Positions 1 to 5,722 of a stretch of 13,743 nucleotides of DNA are shown here, piece after piece. The notes under the pieces were generated by a model. It was not told the origin of the DNA. It made no database searches and was given only the letters and a program-made list of their open reading frames with translations. This stretch comes from a bacterium. Its GTDB lineage: Bacteria > Verrucomicrobiota > Verrucomicrobiae > Opitutales > Opitutaceae. The translations under genes were made by a program, and so were the position numbers. Location: the NCBI GenBank assembly GCA_021780625.1, contig JAJXYI010000258.1, forward strand, positions 1 through 13,743, given 5' to 3'. The stretch's first letter is position 1, and each line of letters opens with the position of its first letter.

Positions 1-34
1 GCCGACTTTGATAAGGCTGACATATTCTTCCTGA

Positions 35-70
35 CCCCGGTCGTGGCAACGCGACCGGGGTTTGGTTTTT
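35..70 (+). terminator. Intrinsic (Rho-independent) terminator
   Basis: A perfect 9-bp GC-rich stem, CCCCGGTCG (35-43) paired with CGACCGGGG (52-60), has an 8-base loop and is followed directly by a T-rich run (61-70, TTTGGTTTTT). It most likely ends a gene lying to the left of the window. If transcription of the 253 gene starts further left, it could instead act as an attenuator. The sequence CGACCGG of its right arm recurs at 108-114. Confidence 0.85.
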
Positions 71-82
71 ATATCACAGGGG

Positions 83-101
83 CCCGGCAGCTTTTGCCGG
101 G
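83..101 (+). other. Stem-loop in the leader, with an alternative pairing partner
   Basis: CCCGGCA (83-89) pairs perfectly with TGCCGGG (95-101) around a 5-base loop. No T run follows, so it is not a terminator by itself. Bases 97-103 can alternatively pair with 109-114 (GACCGG, leaving G100 as a bulge), so two mutually exclusive hairpins are possible. Whether this region is transcribed with the 253 gene is unknown. Confidence 0.45.
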
Positions 102-155
102 TCAAATCGACCGGTGTGCAGATCGAGGAACAGGCGGAGGTAGCTGGGAAAAATA

Positions 156-172
156 GTCGTTTTAAAAACGAC
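156..172. promoter_or_regulatory. 17-bp palindrome, candidate operator
   Basis: GTCGTTTT (156-163), a central A (164) and AAAACGAC (165-172) form an 8+1+8 inverted repeat. It lies just upstream of the possible -35 element at 181 and about 80 bases before the ATG at 253. The size and symmetry fit a dimeric repressor or activator site. With a one-base centre it cannot form a normal RNA hairpin without opening several pairs, so a protein site is the better guess. No binding protein can be named. Confidence 0.35.
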
Positions 173-180
173 AGAAGATA

Positions 181-211
181 TTGAAAAAAAACGGTTAACG
201 CTTGTGATACT
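181..211 (+). promoter_or_regulatory. Possible sigma-70-like promoter for the 253 gene
   Basis: TTGAAA (181-186) resembles a -35 box. GATACT (206-211), preceded by TG at 203-204, resembles an extended -10. The 19-base spacer is longer than optimal. The region is clearly richer in A/T than its surroundings, which supports a promoter, but the exact elements are uncertain. Confidence 0.3.
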
Positions 212-252
212 CAATTGAGCCCAAACCCTGCTAAGCTAGAGATCGTACCGCT

Positions 253-2583
253 ATGACCCTTGCCCATTCTCCCCTCGCCGAGCCCTCGGCTCCTGTCCCG
301 ACGTCCTTGTTTGTTCGTATCACCGGCTTGGCAGAGGCGGTGCGCTCGAACCCGAACGCGACTGCCGCCGTGGACGAGCTCCGAAGCCTGCAGACTTTAT
401 GTGTCAGGGCGATTCGAGGCCTCCCAGGTCACCAAAAGACGGGACCTGAAGTGGAGGCCGCCTGCGGGATTGTAGAGTTTTTCGTGCGTGAGGGATTTGT
501 AGACAGGCCCGTCGGTGGCGACCTGTTGAACGATGCAGAGAAGGCCTGCAAGGCAGGTTGGACCGGTTTACTTTCGGCCTTGTTGGTCGCGCCGGCGTGG
601 CAGCTCAAGTCCGCTCCCCGGATTGAGGACACGCCCATGTGGTTGTGGCCGGTCTACACGGAATGCCTGCTTCGGCTGCCGCCCTTGCTTGCTGAGACCG
701 GGCAGGCCGATGGTCTGGCTGAGCACTACGCCAGGCGCCTGCGGGAAATTGCGAGGTTGGTGGATGCCAACCTGGGATCGTCCGCAGTCAGGGGACTGGT
801 GGATAAGTTTCTCCAGGCTGGAGACTGCACGCTCCTGTGCAACAGCACGGGGTCCCTGCGCGAGATTCTCGCCCTGCGGGGCAGGATACTCTCTCTGGTG
901 AACGGGGTGACGAAGGAGGCCGCGGATGTGATCGTGCTGCCTCGGGAGGGCCGCAGGTTGAAGGTCGGATTTGTGATCGAGTCGCTCGAGAATCAGTCCT
1001 GGGTGCGCGCGGCGCTTCCCTGGTTCGAGCATCTCGATGATCGCAGGTACGAGAGTATTCTGTTTTCAGTGACGCCATCCAGTTCAGCGCTTGCGGGATA
1101 TGTGGCGACACGGGTCGGTGAGTTCCGCGTTCTCGGCGACGCGGGCCGCGAGGCCGTCGATGTGTTGCGCGGTGGCCTGTTCGACGTGCTGGTGTTTTTC
1201 ACGAGGGTGACTCGCTCGAACGATCCGGTGACGGCGCTCGCGCTGCACCGTCTGGCGCCGCTCCAGGTCGTGATCGACGAGACCCGCATGACCTCCGGCC
1301 TTCCGGCCGCGGACCTCGCGATGGTCGAGGACGGACCGACGGTGGCCCGGGAGACGGTTCACTACACCGAACGGCTCGCGGTGATGCCGGACTGCGGCAT
1401 TTCGTTTGTGCCAAATTCGACGCGCACGCCGTCCACGGCCGAATGGACCCGGGAAGGTCTTGGAATTCCTGATACGGCGGTCGTCTATGCCACGATCGCG
1501 CCGTTCGCCCACCTCACTCCGGAGTGGCTGGACGGGGCTGCGGCGATTCTCGCGTCGGTGCCGGAGTCGAGACTGCTGGTCTACTCCCACCATCCCGACG
1601 ACGCATCCGAGTCCGCCCTCGGGCGGCTGTTTGGCGTTGTAGTCTCGATCATGTCGGCGCGGGGTGTCGACCTGTCGCGGCTCATCCTTTCGAATGAAGC
1701 GCTGCCTTCGGAATCGGAGGTGTTGGCGCTATTGAAGGTGGCGGATCTCTATCTCGACACGTGGCCCGTGAGCCAGTCGGAGAGTTCGCTCCTCGCGCTG
1801 GAGGCGGGGCTTCCGGTGCTGACGAGCCAGGCCGCTCTCGGTCATCCGGCGCCCGCGGCACGAACGATGGCCCGTCTGGGCCTGGGTCGATATGTCTCCG
1901 ACGGGCCCGAAGGGCTCGTCGCGAATGCCTCCAGACTCGGTGCCAGCATCGAAGAGCGCGCCAAGCTTCACGACGACCTGAAGGCGGCGATTGCGAACGC
2001 CGAGACATGCGGCGATCCGGTCGCCGTGGCAGACGCTTTTGGTGCCCTGCTCGAAAGAGCTTTTGATGAGGCTGTGTCAAACGGACGTCCGGGTTTTGCG
2101 GCCGGAGTTGCGCCCCTGGAGAACCGTTTGGCGAGTTCTCTAACGGAGGTATATGAAAACGCCCAGCGGCAGCTCGAGGCGGGGCGACCCGCTGAGGCAG
2201 CCATCGCGTTGGCGGAAGCGGTGGCTGCGCATCCGAGTGATCCGAGGCTTCGAGATCTGCATAGGAAGACCTTGCTGGCGGAGCGGCGTTACAACCGTGC
2301 CGTAGACAGCCTCTTGTCTGCCGTGGAACGGCAATCTTCGAATGCCAACCTTTGGTTCAACCTGGGGCTAGCATTTCGCGGCCATGGAAAGCGCGATGAA
2401 TCGCTGAAGGCGCTCGAGGTCGCTCTTCGCCTGGATCCAAGGAATCTGGAGGGGTGGCTCGTCCTAGGCGAACTTGCGCGCGAATCAGGGAACGTTAGCA
2501 TGTTCAACGAGATTGTGCAGGTGGCGATGGAACTCGCGCCTGACGATGCGAGGGTGAACGACCTGCTCGTGGGCAAGCGGTGA
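253..2583 (+). CDS. Divergent GT41 (SPINDLY/OGT-like) protein with C-terminal TPRs
   Basis: This 776-residue protein probably belongs to the O-linked N-acetylglucosaminyltransferase (OGT/SPINDLY) superfamily, whose members attach a sugar to Ser/Thr of proteins in the cytoplasm. Residues 1-230 are helical and not recognised. Residues about 234-615 follow the GT-B fold of GT41: RRLKVGFVIES, HRLAPLQVVID and YLDTWP (500-505). Residues about 634-776 hold about four TPR-like units (for example LWFNLGLAFRGHGKRDESLKALEV). Canonical family members carry the TPRs at the N terminus, so the order is reversed. Key residues differ: Asn247 sits where human OGT has His498, His420 where it has Lys842, and the C-terminal NGTTT-type loop is replaced by VSQSESS. 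It may be inactive, may use another donor, or may be a scaffold. The ATG at 253 has only a weak upstream AGAGAT. It is the first gene of the glycosylation block. Confidence 0.75.
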   Translation: MTLAHSPLAEPSAPVPTSLFVRITGLAEAVRSNPNATAAVDELRSLQTLCVRAIRGLPGHQKTGPEVEAACGIVEFFVREGFVDRPVGGDLLNDAEKACKAGWTGLLSALLVAPAWQLKSAPRIEDTPMWLWPVYTECLLRLPPLLAETGQADGLAEHYARRLREIARLVDANLGSSAVRGLVDKFLQAGDCTLLCNSTGSLREILALRGRILSLVNGVTKEAADVIVLPREGRRLKVGFVIESLENQSWVRAALPWFEHLDDRRYESILFSVTPSSSALAGYVATRVGEFRVLGDAGREAVDVLRGGLFDVLVFFTRVTRSNDPVTALALHRLAPLQVVIDETRMTSGLPAADLAMVEDGPTVARETVHYTERLAVMPDCGISFVPNSTRTPSTAEWTREGLGIPDTAVVYATIAPFAHLTPEWLDGAAAILASVPESRLLVYSHHPDDASESALGRLFGVVVSIMSARGVDLSRLILSNEALPSESEVLALLKVADLYLDTWPVSQSESSLLALEAGLPVLTSQAALGHPAPAARTMARLGLGRYVSDGPEGLVANASRLGASIEERAKLHDDLKAAIANAETCGDPVAVADAFGALLERAFDEAVSNGRPGFAAGVAPLENRLASSLTEVYENAQRQLEAGRPAEAAIALAEAVAAHPSDPRLRDLHRKTLLAERRYNRAVDSLLSAVERQSSNANLWFNLGLAFRGHGKRDESLKALEVALRLDPRNLEGWLVLGELARESGNVSMFNEIVQVAMELAPDDARVNDLLVGKR

Positions 2584-2644
2584 CGTACGAAGCGCGGATC
2601 CTGTCCAATCACGCCGCCGCCGTAGTGGCTTACACGTCTCCCTC

Positions 2645-3535
2645 ATGGACTTTCACATTTTGTGTTTCGGTCGCACCGAATTCACCCGGTTGACGGTCGA
2701 TTCGATCCTACGGAATGCCGCACCCGGGACAAGAATCCAACTTATCAATAATGGTTGGAACGAACGAATCGTGCCAAGAGAGATCCTGCAGGTTTGGCGA
2801 GATTTCGTGGACGCTTATCGGCAGGCCGGGAAGATTCATTCGGTCCTCGAGATTGCGAATCCTGCGGCCGGCGGGGCTTTGAACGCATTCAGTGCGCTGC
2901 CGTCGAGCCAGGAGCCTTATCATTTCATCACCGACAACGATTGTCTCGTGTCGCCGTCAGCCGATGGGAAACCTTTCGACACATTTGCGGTTGAGCTCAT
3001 GGATGCCAATCCGGGGCTTTGGAAGCTTGGCGCATTTCTTTATCGGAAGATATCGGAATCCTACTGCCGACGATATGAGACCGAGGGTCTTCGCCTTGAG
3101 GATTACCTGCCTATTCCCTGGGGCGGCGACGATCGGTTTTCCGTGAACGACGATGGGATGCAGGACTACGCGGATTATACGGCAACCAAGCGTGAAACCT
3201 ACCAGTTTGACGCGCGGATTTGGATGATACCGACCGATACGACGCTTTCAATTGTGAGGAATCCACATCGAGTGTCGGAAACCAAAAGACTTTCCCCGAC
3301 GGTGCGAGGCATTGAAGTGCTGCACATCGGTTACCTGGAGCCCTACTTCATTTCGCGGACGAACGAGGCGTCCACGATGGAAGTCATGTACTATCACTTC
3401 TTGAGGCCTCGTATCATGCTGCAATTCGCGGACGATTATCGGAAGCGCGCCGTAGCCTATTTCGACAACCTGAGGAAATCGGGCCACGGGAAGCTCCTCC
3501 AAGAGTTCAACCGACGGTACCTGCGCAAGGGGTGA
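2645..3535 (+). CDS. Putative GT-A-fold glycosyltransferase (GT2-like)
   Basis: This 296-residue soluble protein starts with a GT2-style opening, MDFHILCFGRTEFTRLTVDS. It has an acidic DND triplet at residues 97-99 (context FITDNDC), placed where nucleotide-sugar-binding DXD motifs lie after the first half of a GT-A fold. A second acidic stretch, WGGDDRFSVNDDG, follows in the middle. No transmembrane segment is seen. The donor and acceptor sugars cannot be told. It lies 61 bases after the preceding stop, and no clear ribosome binding site precedes the ATG. Its base composition is lower in GC than the genes to the right (28 of 60 bases in 2701-2760), which may mark separate acquisition. The family assignment is an inference from motifs; the reading frame itself is convincing. 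Confidence 0.65.
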   Translation: MDFHILCFGRTEFTRLTVDSILRNAAPGTRIQLINNGWNERIVPREILQVWRDFVDAYRQAGKIHSVLEIANPAAGGALNAFSALPSSQEPYHFITDNDCLVSPSADGKPFDTFAVELMDANPGLWKLGAFLYRKISESYCRRYETEGLRLEDYLPIPWGGDDRFSVNDDGMQDYADYTATKRETYQFDARIWMIPTDTTLSIVRNPHRVSETKRLSPTVRGIEVLHIGYLEPYFISRTNEASTMEVMYYHFLRPRIMLQFADDYRKRAVAYFDNLRKSGHGKLLQEFNRRYLRKG

Positions 3536-3837
3536 CGGCAGATTTTTCCGGGGTAACCCGCGCACTGGGGATAATCGAGATCGAAAACAGGACTGTTCGT
3601 CACTTTGACCCGGGCGAGAGGCATCCGGGATTCAATAAATCATTAAAGACAAAGCCCAAAGGTGACGAAGTGCTCTCATGGCACCGATGATGCTTATCTC
3701 ACCTATGCATTTAGTCTCTCTGCGTTCCGCCGGCTCCACGGATGTCGGCCGTTCGTTGTTTGAGGGAGGTCTGCCTTCAGCGGGCGAGCCCCGCTGCGGT
3801 GCGAGGCATCCCGAGCCGCTTCGATAACTGCCCGCTC
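3536..3837 (+). other. Gap between the two small glycosyltransferase genes
   Basis: No convincing gene is seen. A 4-bp stem with a GTAA loop lies at 3549-3560. A CCCGG/CCGGG stem (3609-3613 with 3625-3629, 11-base loop) is followed by an A/T-rich stretch and could be a weak terminator. TTGACC (3605-3610) resembles a -35 box, but no good -10 lies at the right distance. The frame of the next gene is open from an ATG at 3742, but the encoded 32 residues do not look like the start of a glycosyltransferase, so the gap is extended to 3837. A separate promoter for the downstream genes could lie here. Confidence 0.4.
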
Positions 3838-4452
3838 ATGATCTACCGCATCCTCTCAAACACCAAAAACGAGTCCGACGTGCAGATCGACGTCTGCATC
3901 CCGTGCTGGGAGCTAAGCGCCAAGCTAAAGACCACCATCAACGCACTAACGAACGGTCCGTCCAAATTGTCCGTGCCCGCCAAGCTGATTCTCAATGTTG
4001 AAAAACAGAGCGTCGTTAAGAACCGCTTGGCGTGTCTGGCCGAGAGCCGATCCAAGTACGTCCTATGGCTGGACGACGATGTCGTCTTTGAGAAGACCGG
4101 CTGGGATAGCTATTTGTTGGAAAAGATCCAAGGCAACGCGGATGTAGGTGTCATTGGGATACGCGTGAAGCACTGGCAGTTGCTGGATCGATCTCCGATG
4201 CGCCCCTCCGGTTTCGTAGAGGACGTGTGCGGCGCCGTGATGATGACGCGAAAAATCGAGGGAGTGAATTTCGACGACAACTACGTCGGATCCCAGTGGG
4301 AGGATACGGACTACTGCTTTTCCGTGCGAAAGGCAGGATATAAGGTGCTCCAGGATAATGGCATAGCGGTGATTCACTACAACGAGGAGAAAAACCGCGA
4401 ATACGTGAACAACCGCGCATACTTCAACCAAAAGTGGGGGACCCAAAAATGA
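3838..4452 (+). CDS. GT2-family glycosyltransferase (small)
   Basis: This protein of about 204 residues has the hallmarks of a compact GT-A/GT2 enzyme. It opens with VCIPCWE, has a DDD triplet at residues 79-81 (context LWLDDDVVF) for the metal and nucleotide-sugar, and carries WEDTDYCFSVRKAGYK from residue 154, the usual ED(x)D acidic motif near the catalytic base, before a short C-terminal tail. It is shorter than many GT2 proteins (about 250-300) but contains both key motifs. The frame extends upstream to an ATG at 3742 (236 residues). I prefer ATG 3838 because family-like sequence begins just after it, although neither start has a clear ribosome binding site. The stop overlaps the ATG of the mutase gene (ATGA at 4449-4452), so the two are probably translated together. 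It may be the enzyme that uses the galactofuranose made by that neighbour. Base composition is lower in GC than downstream genes. Confidence 0.75.
   Translation: MIYRILSNTKNESDVQIDVCIPCWELSAKLKTTINALTNGPSKLSVPAKLILNVEKQSVVKNRLACLAESRSKYVLWLDDDVVFEKTGWDSYLLEKIQGNADVGVIGIRVKHWQLLDRSPMRPSGFVEDVCGAVMMTRKIEGVNFDDNYVGSQWEDTDYCFSVRKAGYKVLQDNGIAVIHYNEEKNREYVNNRAYFNQKWGTQK
4436..4441 (+). promoter_or_regulatory. Ribosome binding site for the mutase gene
   Basis: GGGGGA ends 7 bases before the ATG at 4449, a normal Shine-Dalgarno distance, and lies inside the end of the preceding coding sequence. It decides the start in favour of ATG 4449 over the in-frame GTG at 4434, which would place this site inside the gene. 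Confidence 0.6.
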
Positions 4453-5627
4453 AGACACTAGAGCCGCATTACGACTATCTCATCGTTGGAGCAGGCTTCT
4501 CCGGCGTAGTCCTTGCCGAGCGTCTCAGCACACAACTGGGAAAGCGTTGCCTGATCGTGGATCGACGGCCCCACGTCGCGGGGAACTGCTACGACCAGGT
4601 GGATGAACACGGGGTGCTCGTGCACCGCTACGGTCCACACTATTTCCGCACGAACTCGCAGCGGGTGATCGACTATCTCTCCCGTTTCACGGAATGGCTT
4701 CCGATGAGTTACCAGATCAAGTCGTGGACGCACGGCCGCTACTGGAATTTCCCGGTCAACCTGAACACTTTTGAGCAGATCATCGGGCGGCCGAGCACGG
4801 AGGCTGAATTCAGGGCGTACCTGGAGGAGCGCCGCGTGCCGATCCAGAACCCGAAGAATTCCGAGGATGTGATCGTTTCGCAGGTCGGTAGGGAGCTGTT
4901 CGAGATGTTCTTCAAGGGATACACCTTCAAACAGTGGAGAAAATATCCGCACGAGTTGGACGCTTCGGTCTGCGCACGCATTCCAATTCGCTTCGACCGG
5001 GACGACCGGTACTTGAAGGAGCAATTTCAGGCGCTTCCGGCGAAAGGGTACACGCAGGTGATCAATCGCATGCTGGAATCCTGCCATGGCGTCGACGTGC
5101 TGCTGTCCGCCGATTTTCGGGAGGTCAAGAACCAGGTGTCGTATTCAAAACTTATCTACACGGGACCGCTGGACGAGTACTTCGACCACCGATTTGGCGT
5201 CCTGCCCTACCGCAGTCTTCGCTTCGAGTGGCAGGGCTTCGAGGAACACGAACTCGCCGACCGGCTCCCGATCGCAGGAAAGAAGGGCTTTTGGCAGCCG
5301 GCCGTGCAGGTCAATTATCCGAATGACCACGGCTTTACCCGAATCGTCGAGGCGAAACACATCACGGGCCAGACGATCGGAAACACGACCATCGTGCGCG
5401 AGTATCCGGAGGATTATGCCTTGGGCAAGGAACCCTACTATCCGGTGCCGACCGGCGATGCCCAGATCCAGTTTGCCAAGTACCGGGATCTCAGCCTCAC
5501 CGAGAAAGACACGATCTTCGCGGGCAGGCTGGCGACCTACCGGTATCTGAACATGGATCAGATCGTGGAGGAGGCTCTGAAGCTCTTCGATGCGATCAAG
5601 AGCGAGTTTGTGTCGAGGGCCGCGTGA
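4449..5627 (+). CDS. glf: UDP-galactopyranose mutase
   Basis: This flavoenzyme interconverts UDP-galactopyranose and UDP-galactofuranose in the cytoplasm, supplying the donor for galactofuranose-containing glycans. The 392 residues match the family's usual length. The FAD dinucleotide-binding motif GAGFSG lies near residues 13-18 (context YDYLIVGAGFSG), followed by VDRRPHVAGNCYD. Further family signatures are GPHYFRTN, FKGYTFKQW, the YTGPLDEYFDHRFG region and, near the C terminus, PYYPVPTGDAQ and GRLATYRYLNMDQ. The ATG at 4449 overlaps the TGA of the glycosyltransferase gene and has GGGGGA 7 bases upstream. The next gene starts 95 bases later. Together with the adjoining GT2 gene it suggests that a galactofuranosyl unit is made by this locus. 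The assignment is firm; the glycan that receives the sugar is unknown. Confidence 0.95.
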   Translation: MKTLEPHYDYLIVGAGFSGVVLAERLSTQLGKRCLIVDRRPHVAGNCYDQVDEHGVLVHRYGPHYFRTNSQRVIDYLSRFTEWLPMSYQIKSWTHGRYWNFPVNLNTFEQIIGRPSTEAEFRAYLEERRVPIQNPKNSEDVIVSQVGRELFEMFFKGYTFKQWRKYPHELDASVCARIPIRFDRDDRYLKEQFQALPAKGYTQVINRMLESCHGVDVLLSADFREVKNQVSYSKLIYTGPLDEYFDHRFGVLPYRSLRFEWQGFEEHELADRLPIAGKKGFWQPAVQVNYPNDHGFTRIVEAKHITGQTIGNTTIVREYPEDYALGKEPYYPVPTGDAQIQFAKYRDLSLTEKDTIFAGRLATYRYLNMDQIVEEALKLFDAIKSEFVSRAA

Positions 5628-5722
5628 TTTTAGGTTGCGACCTGCACTCAACCGCGACTGGTTGGGCATCCGAATCGCAGGACCCATGAAGGTGTTCCCT
5701 ATCACATCCGGATCGTTCTGAC
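5628..5722 (+). other. Short spacer before the GT2-GT41 fusion gene
   Basis: This gap has no gene and no clear terminator. A small CAACC/GGTTG stem (5649-5653 with 5660-5664) has no T run. No strong promoter or Shine-Dalgarno sequence is evident before the ATG ATG pair at 5723-5728. Readthrough from the mutase gene is plausible. Confidence 0.35.

Larger units (their letters stand above)
1..252 (+). other. Leader / intergenic region upstream of the first gene
   Basis: No gene is supported here; every frame is closed or lacks a plausible start. The stretch contains a strong intrinsic terminator (35-70), a second stem-loop (83-101), a 17-bp palindrome (156-172) and an AT-rich zone (about 145-215) with a possible promoter before the ATG at 253. 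The tail of an upstream + strand gene may end in the first 34 bases (a TGA at 9-11 in frame 3 or at 31-33 in frame 2), but too little remains to identify it. No tRNA or CRISPR repeat is seen. Confidence 0.6.

Noticed and set aside
71..155. Cyclic di-GMP-I (GEMM) riboswitch-like pieces (CACAGGG, GGTAGCTGGG)
   Set aside because: The order CACAGGG, hairpin, CAAA, GGTAGC is loosely reminiscent, but the GCAAACC and ACGCAAAGCC core sequences and the closing pairing are missing. A covariance-model search would settle it.
3742..3837. Upstream extension of the small GT2 gene to ATG 3742
   Set aside because: The 32 added residues are Cys/Arg-rich and precede the usual opening strand of the GT-A fold; no ribosome binding site supports this start.
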